Assembly: GCF_000719265.1 (NCBI RefSeq)
Contig: NZ_JOFL01000006.1
Location: 496,001-560,000 of the forward strand
Length of the DNA: 64,000 bases
DNA from: Streptomyces roseoverticillatus
Lineage (GTDB): Bacteria > Actinomycetota > Actinomycetes > Streptomycetales > Streptomycetaceae
Direction of reading: 5' to 3'
Part shown: in pieces, positions 51,220 to 59,284 of the stretch
Layout of the letters: each line of letters opens with the position of its first letter
How positions within the stretch are numbered: position 1 is the stretch's first letter
Notes under the pieces: model-generated
The model's input: only the letters and a program-made list of their open reading frames with translations
Database searches by the model: none
What the model was told of the DNA's origin: nothing
Position numbers and translations under genes: made by a program

Positions 51220-53813
51220 CACCTCGTGCCTTCGACAAGTGCCGGGTCGGCAGGCAGATAGGTCCACAGGCGGGACGAGTAGTGCTCCAGACGGCCGGTT
51301 CCCGGCCGTCCACCGGCTCCGCCTCCGGGCGCCATTCCTTCCTGGTCGAGTGCCTTGACCAGTTCCGTACGGGCCTTCGCGGCGGCTGTGGTGCTCAGTT
51401 GTTCCGCGAGGTCCCCGCGCCTGGCCCGCACAGGCGATTTCCACGGCGGCGCGGCGTCGCCCACCGGGACCTTGTCCTCCGCGACCCCCTTGCCCATCAG
51501 GACCTTCTCCGCGGCAGGGCCGACCGAGGCGCCCCTGACCTCCGGTCCCGGAACACTGATCCGCACGCCGAGGATCCGGTCGTCCAGCAGCTCCTTGGCG
51601 TCTGCTCCCGGGACCGGCGGCCTGGTGCCGGGCTTGTCGAGCGGTGCTCCCCACAGACTCGTCGGCACGTTGCCGGTCACAGGAGTGACGGCCCAGTTCT
51701 TGATGTCCGCGATCTCGGTGCCGCCGCCTCGCTTGTGGCGGCGGACCGTCAGAGTGTGCACCGAGGCCCGGTCGGCCGCCCCCATCGGCCGGATGGCGAT
51801 CGGCGGACGGGTGAGCCCGGGGGCGAGGTCGAGCTTGCCGCCCGAGCGCGAGGTGCGTTCGACGGCGGAGATCGGGACCTTGGAGGACGTGGCGAAGCTG
51901 AAACCGTCCGTCGAAGCCAGCCACGCACCCGCGGGCGCGGTGGTGGCGCCCGACTCGGGGACCAGCCCTGTCAGTGCCGCCACCTGTACGGGATGTTCGC
52001 CGAGCGTCGTGTCCCGGAACGTGCCCCAGGGCAGCCAATCCGGCCTCGAGGGGTAGTCCTCACCGAAACGGATCCGCACCGTGCCCACCCCTGCGGGCAG
52101 CCGCAGCTTGGCAACCCCACCGGTCGGCGGCCCCCATACGTTCAGATCGACGTCGAGACTGAGCCGGATCGTCGCGAGCGCGCTGATCTCCACGCCCACG
52201 GACACGCCGACGTCGAGGTCGAAGAAGAACGGCTGCCACTGGACCATGGCATTGACCCGGGCACTGAACCACGCCTTCACCCGGCCCCGGTGGAATTCCG
52301 CCCGCCACAGGCCCCCGATCATGAACGCGGACGGGGTCACGGCCGCGTAGCACTCGCCCCGGATCGAAAGGGAGGAGGCGACCGCCCATGCGTAGCCGAT
52401 CCGCCGCACCTCCGGGTAGTGCGGACGCCTGGCGTAACCCGGGTGATAGCCCCCCAGCGAGACGACGAAATCACCAGTGTGCGGGGACGGATCGGCCCAG
52501 GTGTAAAAGGCGAATCCGCCCTTGAGCTTGCACTCCTTCGAGATGAGGTACGAGTCCTTGCCGAGCTGCCCCTCCAGTGAGAGCTCGCCGCGCCGTGCCG
52601 CGTATTCGGCCTTGAGCTGGAGGGTGGCCTTCGCGTAGGGGCGTTTCGCGTCCTTGGGGAACTGTGCCGTGGCCGTCCCCAGCAGACTGAGGACGAATTC
52701 GTTGCCCGCTTGGAGGATCAGCAGCGCCCTCCCATCGATGAACCCGAAGCAGTTGAACGTCATTCCGGCCATCAGACAGATCTGACCGGGGGCCGGGTGG
52801 ACGACCTTCGAGAGCTTGCGGAGCACCTCGGTAGGTTCAGGAGGCTTCTTTCTTCCCTTCGTCTTGCCGGTCAGGCCGTCGACCAGCGGGAACTTGGCGA
52901 CCTGTTCGAGCGGAGGGCGATCGACGCGCATGTTGTAACCGAACCCGCCCATCAGGCCCGTCACCTGGAAAGGCGGTGGCCCTACGCGTAGTCCGCCCAG
53001 CTCGCCGAAGACGAAGAGGGCGACACCATCGGGACCGTGGGCGTAGAAACCGGCGGCCCCGACGGTCAGCTGGGGAATCCGTGCACTGACGTTGGACACC
53101 GTGGCCGTCGCGAGCCCGCCCAGCATCAATGAGTAACCTGCCGGTGGCTTCTGTCGCAGGAAGGCCCCGGACAGGGTCACGGGGCCTGCGGAGAACGCCA
53201 GGCCTACGCCGTCGAGACACCCGACAGTGTCGTAGCGGCCGTCGAGACTGACGCCCATGCCCAGTCCCACCGACTGCAGTGAGATCACCGACAGACCGAT
53301 GCTGCCGTCCACCAGCAGCCACATCCGGTTTCGCGCGGCTGCCAGCCCGACCCGCCGCACCCGCAGCGGACCCAGCGTCGCGTCGACCTTTTCCCACACC
53401 GCGCCGGCCGTCGGCGCCGGCTCGACGCCCACCGATCCTGGGCCGGCCCCGTCCGGATGCCCCGCAGCAGCACCCTGTTTCGTGCCGAGCGGAGCGAGCA
53501 AGGGGTATTTTCGTTCCAGGAGCTTGACGGTCGCCCCCAGCCCTCCCCTCCCGGCGAGCCCTTCTTCCGGCAGCAGAGGCGCCTTCCGCTCCCCGATTCC
53601 TCCGTGCGCGGCCTTCTTGATCAGCGCGTTGATCTTCTTGACGTCGCGGGGAGCGACACCCTTGTCGGATGAGCTCACCATGAGCTGCAAGGACTCCAGC
53701 CCGGCGGTTCCGTCGGGGATCTGGGGTCCGACCACCGGGAGTTCCGACAGTCCCTTGCCGACGTCGATGCCGGCCACCAGCACCCAAAGGCGCTTACCAG
53801 CAGTCTCGCTCAT
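51219..53813 (-). CDS. Locus B DUF6603 protein, 864 aa, core only
   Basis: 864 residues; ATG after AGGAGTG. It begins WVLVAGIDVGKGLSELPVVG, equivalent to residue about 390 of the locus A giant, and lacks both the giant's N-module and propeller. The DUF6603 core is clear: LGPLRVRRVGLAAARNRMWL, GDFVVSLGGYHPGYARRPHY and CYAAVTPSAFMIGGLW. A following domain (GVRISVPGPEVRG) parallels the giant's GVDLRLPPPAEGDTPGP region. The missing parts are encoded separately downstream (40683-41363 and 41389-42582). It is the first gene of the minus-strand locus B run and is divergent from the gene at 54093. Function unknown. Confidence 0.85.
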   Translation of the reverse strand: MSETAGKRLWVLVAGIDVGKGLSELPVVGPQIPDGTAGLESLQLMVSSSDKGVAPRDVKKINALIKKAAHGGIGERKAPLLPEEGLAGRGGLGATVKLLERKYPLLAPLGTKQGAAAGHPDGAGPGSVGVEPAPTAGAVWEKVDATLGPLRVRRVGLAAARNRMWLLVDGSIGLSVISLQSVGLGMGVSLDGRYDTVGCLDGVGLAFSAGPVTLSGAFLRQKPPAGYSLMLGGLATATVSNVSARIPQLTVGAAGFYAHGPDGVALFVFGELGGLRVGPPPFQVTGLMGGFGYNMRVDRPPLEQVAKFPLVDGLTGKTKGRKKPPEPTEVLRKLSKVVHPAPGQICLMAGMTFNCFGFIDGRALLILQAGNEFVLSLLGTATAQFPKDAKRPYAKATLQLKAEYAARRGELSLEGQLGKDSYLISKECKLKGGFAFYTWADPSPHTGDFVVSLGGYHPGYARRPHYPEVRRIGYAWAVASSLSIRGECYAAVTPSAFMIGGLWRAEFHRGRVKAWFSARVNAMVQWQPFFFDLDVGVSVGVEISALATIRLSLDVDLNVWGPPTGGVAKLRLPAGVGTVRIRFGEDYPSRPDWLPWGTFRDTTLGEHPVQVAALTGLVPESGATTAPAGAWLASTDGFSFATSSKVPISAVERTSRSGGKLDLAPGLTRPPIAIRPMGAADRASVHTLTVRRHKRGGGTEIADIKNWAVTPVTGNVPTSLWGAPLDKPGTRPPVPGADAKELLDDRILGVRISVPGPEVRGASVGPAAEKVLMGKGVAEDKVPVGDAAPPWKSPVRARRGDLAEQLSTTAAAKARTELVKALDQEGMAPGGGAGGRPGTGRLEHYSSRLWTYLPADPALVEGTR

Positions 53814-54092
53814 CCGTCACTCCTGCCGACCCGGCAGAGCCCTTCAGCCGGCTCAGCCGATGGAACTTCCAGGGAACTCCAGAACTGATCTGTGCCTCAG
53901 GCTGGCGTATGCCAAGGCAGGCTTCGGCTTCCCCCAGACGACAGAGCCTCGTATTCACCAGGACGGCGGTCCTTCACAGCCCCGATGGCCCATTCCGTCA
54001 CCCGGACGGACTGCGGGCGGCTTGAGTCCGCGGTATCTACGGCACACTGACGAGATCTGCATTCTCCGTCGACGCAGCGAGGGAAACGGCAT
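53814..54092. promoter_or_regulatory. Divergent promoter region of locus B and the 259-aa gene
   Basis: This 279-base gap separates the first minus-strand gene of locus B from a plus-strand gene, so it must hold two promoters. GAGGGAA at 54079-54085 serves the plus-strand gene and AGGAGTG (complement, near 53823) serves locus B. No clear operator or -35/-10 pair was found. Confidence 0.4.
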
Positions 54093-54872
54093 ATGGCCAT
54101 GGAAGCGGAACCCACCTCGGTGTCCGTCACCTCGCGCCCGAGCGGGTGCGTTTTCGGGATTCCCCGCACCCCCGGCGAACAGCGTTTCAAGAGCCCTTGG
54201 TGCTACCCCGAGGTCGTCGGCCAGCGTGTCGGGTTCTGGTATCAGAAGAAGGTGGGTGAGAACGGAGTCTGGCTGGCCCGAGGGGAAGAGTACGTGAACG
54301 GGGACAACGAGCCCCAAGTTGCTGTCGTCCCGCCCAACAAGGATTTCTGGTCGAAGTTCTGGCCGCGTATTGCCACGTCACTCCCGGACGCGGGGGCTGC
54401 CGCCACATTCGTTCTCCATCAGCTGTTGCATCTTGTGTACTGGGACGCCGGGCAGAAGCGGTACGCGTATCTGTCCATCGATCCGCACGACCTGCGGTCC
54501 CCAGGAGGGAACCTCGCCTGCAATCCGCTGACAGGCCTGCTCGACCGGAACGGTACGGACAAGGAGACCCTCGACAAGCCCGGCTTCGTCACCGCGATCG
54601 TCGAGAAGGACGAGAAGAGCGACTGGGTCTTCCTCCTCAGCAACGACAAGAACCCGGGCATGCCGGTCCGCTACTACTGCTGCAACACCCAGACCGCATC
54701 GGGGCTGGGCAAGGCCCGGACCCTGCCGGGCCTGACAGGCCCACTGACCACGGCCTACCGCGATGCCGCCGGCACCATCATCCTGAGCACCGAGTCCGCC
54801 GACTACACCTGCAGTGTGCGCGGCAACGGCGACAGCGGCTACACGCTGACTCCGAAGAGGAAGGCAGGCTGA
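54093..54872 (+). CDS. Hypothetical beta-rich protein, 259 aa
   Basis: 259 residues, well-placed ribosome-binding site GAGGGAA. Strand-turn patterns such as HLVYWDAGQKRYAYLSID, FVTAIVEKDEKSDWVFLLS and PVRYYCCNTQTASG suggest a partial propeller or lectin-like fold, loosely like the locus B propeller protein (YLYV/CFDTTTN-type strands). An unusual CC pair is present. No signal peptide, no recognised family. It is transcribed away from locus B and may share its control. Function unknown. Confidence 0.55.
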   Translation: MAMEAEPTSVSVTSRPSGCVFGIPRTPGEQRFKSPWCYPEVVGQRVGFWYQKKVGENGVWLARGEEYVNGDNEPQVAVVPPNKDFWSKFWPRIATSLPDAGAAATFVLHQLLHLVYWDAGQKRYAYLSIDPHDLRSPGGNLACNPLTGLLDRNGTDKETLDKPGFVTAIVEKDEKSDWVFLLSNDKNPGMPVRYYCCNTQTASGLGKARTLPGLTGPLTTAYRDAAGTIILSTESADYTCSVRGNGDSGYTLTPKRKAG

Positions 54873-55475
54873 GCTCGGCGCTCGTCAGCGATGCTCATTA
54901 CGTTCGGTAACCATCCACGGATACGGGCCTCAAGCTGACGGTGCGTAGGCCGACCGGCGCTGCGCCGTCCGTATCTGTTCTCGCTGTCGTCGCTCCTCGT
55001 ACAGAGGTGACCACTCAGGGTGTCGAGCGTTGAACCCTCCATGGGAGGCCAAACATCTGTCCGGGCAGCCTCTGTCCGTGCTCGCGTCGCATCCGCTTCA
55101 TCGGCGAGTGACACGCCGATCTTTCACGAGCTCGCGGCGCGCTGGAACGCCGCAGGGCGGTTGGTGCCCGGACGCGACGATCCCGAGTGGGACCGGCTCG
55201 CCACGGCCGTGCAGCTGCCCAAGTGCCGGCCGGGAAGATGGGAGCGGGTGCAGCGGCTCGGGTGACGACACTGTTCGCGACTCCGGACCGGATGCTGTTT
55301 CTGTGGCCGGGGTGATGTGGATGTTGACGGTGGTGTTCGGATTCCCGTGCTGGTCTGGTGCTGACTTTGGGGCCCGTAATGAGGAAATCCGCAGGCCCTA
55401 GCCCTGTGCGGATGGTTTGTCGCACTACTCGCCAGTGATGCCGATGGGGCTCGCGATGGCGATCGGAAGGGGTGA
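54873..55475. other. 603-base region without a confident gene
   Basis: Short frames on both strands lack ribosome-binding sites. One plus-strand stretch near 55125-55220 reads HELAARWNAAGRLVPGRDD, which resembles a fragment of small hypothetical streptomycete proteins and may be a remnant. Nothing else was recognised. Confidence 0.45.
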
Positions 55476-55844
55476 TCAGGAGACGCGCTTGAGGGCCCAG
55501 GCGTTGTTGCTGAAGCCGGAGTTCGGGAAGGCGACGCACGAGCCGCTGTAGTACGAGCTGGTCTGGACCCAGCCGGTCGGGTAGTACGCGGACCCGCAGG
55601 CCTGGACGACGGTGCCTATGGGCAGGCCGGTGAGCTGCTTGATCTGCTTGATGTTCGGGGCGAAGTTCTGGCCGCCGCAGCTGTTGCTGTAGCCCCAGTT
55701 GACGTCGACGTAGCCTGGCGGGGTGGCGGTGCTCGCGCAGGTGGTGGTCACGTCACCGGGGGCTGCCTGGGCAGGCGCGGCGGTGAGGGCGAACACCGCA
55801 GCAGCACCGGCGAAAGCGATCACGGTGGTGCGCAAACGGGGCAT
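55476..55844 (-). CDS. Small secreted protein with two probable disulfides
   Basis: 122 residues; ATG at 55844 with AAGGAG seven bases upstream, chosen over an in-frame ATG ten codons earlier. A classical signal peptide (RLRTTVIAFAGAAAVFALTA, then AQAAPG) predicts Sec export with cleavage after AQA or AQAA. The mature domain of about 93 residues has four Cys (TTTCAST, SNSCGG, VQACGS, SGSCVA) and many Gly/Ser/Tyr/Asn residues. It is aromatic-rich, like small extracellular proteins of streptomycetes. No enzymatic motif. Monocistronic; function unknown. Confidence 0.75.
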   Translation of the reverse strand: MPRLRTTVIAFAGAAAVFALTAAPAQAAPGDVTTTCASTATPPGYVDVNWGYSNSCGGQNFAPNIKQIKQLTGLPIGTVVQACGSAYYPTGWVQTSSYYSGSCVAFPNSGFSNNAWALKRVS

Positions 55845-56098
55845 AGTGGGCTCCTTGGATAGGAAAAAGACCAACGCGAAATGACATCCCGTTTCTACGG
55901 CCTGGCCACGAACCGCAACAGCCGGTTTCCGGCCTGCAAGATCACGCCATCACCTCGAAAAGGGCGATCGCCACATCGGCCGGGTCGCCGTACCGCGCCA
56001 TGTCGTTGAGTGCTTCGTCGAGGGTGGTGGGGGTCGGTGGCCGGGTATCGGCGTAGGCATTGCCGGGCGCCGGCGTCGGCAGACGAGGTTTTGTCTGG

Positions 56099-58279
56099 TC
56101 AGGAAAGGGGCGGTCGCAGGGTGTGATCCAGCAGGCGTTCCATGGCGTGCCGATCAGGCCCCGGGGCGAAGTGCCGCAGTGCGGCTCGTGCCTGTTCGGC
56201 GTGCTGGGACGCCAAAGTCCGTGCTGCTGTGTCGCCGTGGCCCTCTTCGATGAGCCGGATGACGGGACGCGCGTCTTGGTTCGTGCCGGGGCGTCTGACG
56301 ATCAAGGTCTTCAATCGGGTGCTGAGTTCGCTGTCGTTGTGCAGTACATGGAGGACGGGGATCCCGAAGATTCCGGATGCCAGGTCAGAGGCCAGTGTTG
56401 TGCCCAGCCGGGTTGGTTGACCGGTTGCGCTGCGGGCTTCCTCGGTGAGTTGGAAAGCCAGTCCGAGGTGGCGACCGTACGCCTCCAGAGCGGCGGCTTC
56501 GGCTGTTGTGGCGCCGGCGAGCAGGGCGCCCAACTTGCAGGGAAGCGCGAAGAGCGTAGCGGTTTGCTGGGTCAGGATGGAGAGGTGTTCGGCCTTGGTC
56601 AGGTGGAGGTCGTGTGCGTGGCGCACGTGGCGGATTTGACCTTCGGTGGCGGTAGCGAGCGATTGGCCGAACAGCCGGCTCACGGCGGTGCCTGCCCGGG
56701 CCGCAAGCTCGTTGGCTTTGCCGAGCAGGAAGTCACCGACCATCAGGGCCAGCATGTTGCCCCAATTCGCCGGCTTGTCATCATGCTGGGGATCCCCGTC
56801 GCGGATCTCCTCGACGACGCTGAGTCCAGCCAGGGCAGCCAAGTGACCGAGTTCGACCGAGGCCGTGGCCAGGACGGCGGTGTCCGGCGTGCGGCCGGGG
56901 ACGATGAGCCGACCGGCGAGCAGAACGAAGAGGGCCGGTCGCAGGGGGATGGCGGGCATGCTTCGCCCCATCGCGGTGATGCGGCCGAGGAACGGCCAGT
57001 CGGCACGTACGGCGTCAAGGAGTACCTCGCTGACGGCGAGCAGATCCGCTCGCAGCCGGGGCGCCTTGTCGGCAAGGAGGCTCGTGGCGTCGTCCAGGAC
57101 GCGGGTCACCCGGGCCTCGTCGAAGCCGTCCGGGAAGAGGAGCGCCTGCCGGCCCAGTGTGAAGAGGGGCCGCTCGCTGTCGTAGGTGCTGTGCAGCGTC
57201 CGCCAGACCAGCAGGTGGCGGCGTGCGGATCGGTTGCCGTCCTCGAAGTGGCCGACGTAGCTGTTCTTGAGGCTGCGGATGTAGTTTGAAAGATCCGGTG
57301 CGGACGGTGCCCCGGGGCGAAGCCGGGCGTGGATGGCGAGGGCTGCCAAGCGGCCGGATTCCATCGCCGGGCCGATCCCCTGGCCGGTGAAGGGGGACGT
57401 CATCCCCGCAGCATCGCCCACGAGCAGCAGGCCCGGAGCGGCACACCGTTCAGGGACGAAGTCGAAGCGCATGGGAGCGCTCTGCGGGGAGCCGTCCTGA
57501 CGCAGTCCCGTGAACCGCGGGTCGGTGTCGCGCAGCGTACGGACGAAGGTGTCCCAGAGGGTGGTCAGGTGGTCGTCCGGGCATGGTCCGAGGACTCCGA
57601 CGCCGGCATTGGCGGTCGATGAGCCGGTGGGGAAGACCCACCCGTAGGAAGGGGGAAGCCCGCATCCGGACGGGGACGTGACAGGGGTGTGGATCTCCAG
57701 CATGTGGGTGAGCCCGGTCAGGCCGGACAGATGGCCCCGGACGGCTTGTCCGCGGCCCGCTGCGGCGCGGGCGGACGCGGTGGGGATCAGGGCGTCGACT
57801 GCGGCCCCGCAGGCAACCACCACGACCGGGGCCCGCAGCCGGGTCCGGCGGCCGGCCCGCAACACCTCCACACCCACCACAGTGCCCTTGTCCCGCAGAA
57901 GGCGGACGGCTCGTGTGCGGGGCAGCATGGTGGCTCCGGCAGTCACCGCCTGCTCCCGGACGGCCTCGTCCAGGATGATCCGTGGCACGAGCAGCCCCGA
58001 GCGCCCTCTTTCGTGAGTGAAGGTGCGCCATCGCTGGTGCATGCGCACCCGCGTGCCACGGATGTGCCGCATATCCCCGTGCTCGTTCTGCAGGCGGTGC
58101 AGCACTCCCATCTCTTGCAGGAGGTTTACGGCCGACGGGCCGAGCGCGTCCCCGCAGGTCTTGGGCCGGGGAAACTCCGCTCGGTCCAGCAGCAGCACGC
58201 GCCGACCGTAGCGCGCCAGCCAGTACGCCGTGGTGGCTCCGGCCGGTCCCGCACCCACCACGATGACGTCTGCATCCAT
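56099..58279 (-). CDS. Fusion: geranylgeranyl-reductase-type flavoprotein + degenerate polyprenyl synthase domain
   Basis: 726 residues. Residues 1 to about 400 form an FAD reductase of the geranylgeranyl reductase family: VVGAGPAGATTAYWLARYGR (7-27), PKTCGDALGP and GDAAGMTSPFTGQGIGPAME. Residues about 420-726 match the polyprenyl synthase encoded by the gene immediately upstream: LRPALFVLLAG against LRPALLLLSAS, and ALEAYGRHLGLAFQLTEEA against ALQAYGQDLGLAFQLTDDV. Both Asp-rich motifs are lost: DDVMD becomes EEIRDG, and TDDVLD becomes TEEARS. The domain should bind prenyl chains or partner subunits but not condense them. It probably hydrogenates the product of the active synthase while docked to it. 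Confidence 0.9.
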   Translation of the reverse strand: MDADVIVVGAGPAGATTAYWLARYGRRVLLLDRAEFPRPKTCGDALGPSAVNLLQEMGVLHRLQNEHGDMRHIRGTRVRMHQRWRTFTHERGRSGLLVPRIILDEAVREQAVTAGATMLPRTRAVRLLRDKGTVVGVEVLRAGRRTRLRAPVVVVACGAAVDALIPTASARAAAGRGQAVRGHLSGLTGLTHMLEIHTPVTSPSGCGLPPSYGWVFPTGSSTANAGVGVLGPCPDDHLTTLWDTFVRTLRDTDPRFTGLRQDGSPQSAPMRFDFVPERCAAPGLLLVGDAAGMTSPFTGQGIGPAMESGRLAALAIHARLRPGAPSAPDLSNYIRSLKNSYVGHFEDGNRSARRHLLVWRTLHSTYDSERPLFTLGRQALLFPDGFDEARVTRVLDDATSLLADKAPRLRADLLAVSEVLLDAVRADWPFLGRITAMGRSMPAIPLRPALFVLLAGRLIVPGRTPDTAVLATASVELGHLAALAGLSVVEEIRDGDPQHDDKPANWGNMLALMVGDFLLGKANELAARAGTAVSRLFGQSLATATEGQIRHVRHAHDLHLTKAEHLSILTQQTATLFALPCKLGALLAGATTAEAAALEAYGRHLGLAFQLTEEARSATGQPTRLGTTLASDLASGIFGIPVLHVLHNDSELSTRLKTLIVRRPGTNQDARPVIRLIEEGHGDTAARTLASQHAEQARAALRHFAPGPDRHAMERLLDHTLRPPLS

Positions 58280-58294
58280 GCTGTGACCCGCCCG

Positions 58295-59284
58295 TCAGCT
58301 CGATCTGATGAGGACGTGCCGGGCAAGGTTCTCCAAGGACTGGCGTGGTGGCCCCTCGGGGAGAGCCTGGAGGGCCTCAAGGGCCCTTGTCGCGTGGGAG
58401 CGGGCCACTTCGAGTACGGCTGAGCCGGCGTCGGTGCTTTCCACCAGCCGGTATACCTCGGCCACCTGCTCTGCGGTCATGTCCTCCCGGCCGAGCAGGT
58501 CTTTGAGCCGCGCGGCGATGGCACTTCCGGTGCGTACGGCGCGCAGCACCGCCAGGCAGTAGACGCCCTCGCGGACGTCGGTGCCCGCCGGCTTGCCCGA
58601 CTCGCGGCCTCGACCCGGCAGGTCCAGCACGTCGTCGGTGAGCTGGAACGCCAGGCCGAGGTCCTGTCCGTAGGCCTGGAGCGCGGTCGCATACCGCCGT
58701 GGTGCATTGCTCAGCAGAGCACCCAACACGCACGGCAGCTCGAACAGCGTGGCGGTCTTGCGGGCGAGGATCTCCAGGTGCGCCGCTTCGGTGAGGTCGG
58801 TGTTGTAGACGTTCTCCACTTCTTGGAGTTGCCCGGTGCACAGCTCCAGGAAGGCCCGGGCCGCGACGTGATGGGGCTCATTGCCCAGGTTCACGAGCAG
58901 GCTGTTCGCCCGGGCGAACAGGTAGGTGCCGGTGAGAGCGGCCAGTTCGTTGCCCCAGCAGGCATTGACGCTGAGCCCGTGCCGCCGCATGGACGCCCGG
59001 TCCATCACGTCGTCGTGATAGAGGGAAGCGATGTGCACCAGTTCCAGGGCCGCTGCCGCGCGCAGCAGCCGGGTCCGCTGGTACGAGCCGTAGGAGGCGG
59101 ACAGCAGCAGCAGGGCCGGTCTGAGCCGTTTGCCGCCTCGTTGCAACAGATGGCCGGCCATCATGCGCAGCAGCGCGTCGTCCGCGGCGGTCGCCTCGCG
59201 CAGGATGCCGTCGAGCCCGGTGAGGGCCGTTCGGGTGCGTGCGCATGCGAGCCAGTCCTCGCCGGTGGTCCGGCTGGTGGTCAC
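58295..59284 (-). CDS. Trans-isoprenyl diphosphate synthase
   Basis: 329 residues, normal length. The first Asp-rich motif is DDVMD (91-95) in SLYHDDVMDRAS and the second is TDDVLD near residue 217, so it should be active. GGKRLRPALLLL is the usual IPP-binding region. The residues four and five before the first motif are Ser and Ala, not aromatic, which by known chain-length rules favours a product of C20 or longer. The start overlaps the stop of the protease gene (4 bases), and the fusion reductase follows after 15 bases, so all three are one operon. The product is probably a reduced polyprenyl chain; no cyclase or transferase is nearby. Confidence 0.92.
   Translation of the reverse strand: MTTSRTTGEDWLACARTRTALTGLDGILREATAADDALLRMMAGHLLQRGGKRLRPALLLLSASYGSYQRTRLLRAAAALELVHIASLYHDDVMDRASMRRHGLSVNACWGNELAALTGTYLFARANSLLVNLGNEPHHVAARAFLELCTGQLQEVENVYNTDLTEAAHLEILARKTATLFELPCVLGALLSNAPRRYATALQAYGQDLGLAFQLTDDVLDLPGRGRESGKPAGTDVREGVYCLAVLRAVRTGSAIAARLKDLLGREDMTAEQVAEVYRLVESTDAGSAVLEVARSHATRALEALQALPEGPPRQSLENLARHVLIRSS

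Noticed and set aside
55020-55265. Plus-strand frame with HELAARWNAAGRLVPGR
   Set aside because: Only a short patch resembles known small proteins; no ribosome-binding site and no complete domain, so it is listed only as a possible remnant.
55943-56070. Minus-strand stretch reading LDEALNDMARYGDPADVAI
   Set aside because: Protein-like composition, but no start codon with a ribosome-binding site in frame; probably a fragment or chance.
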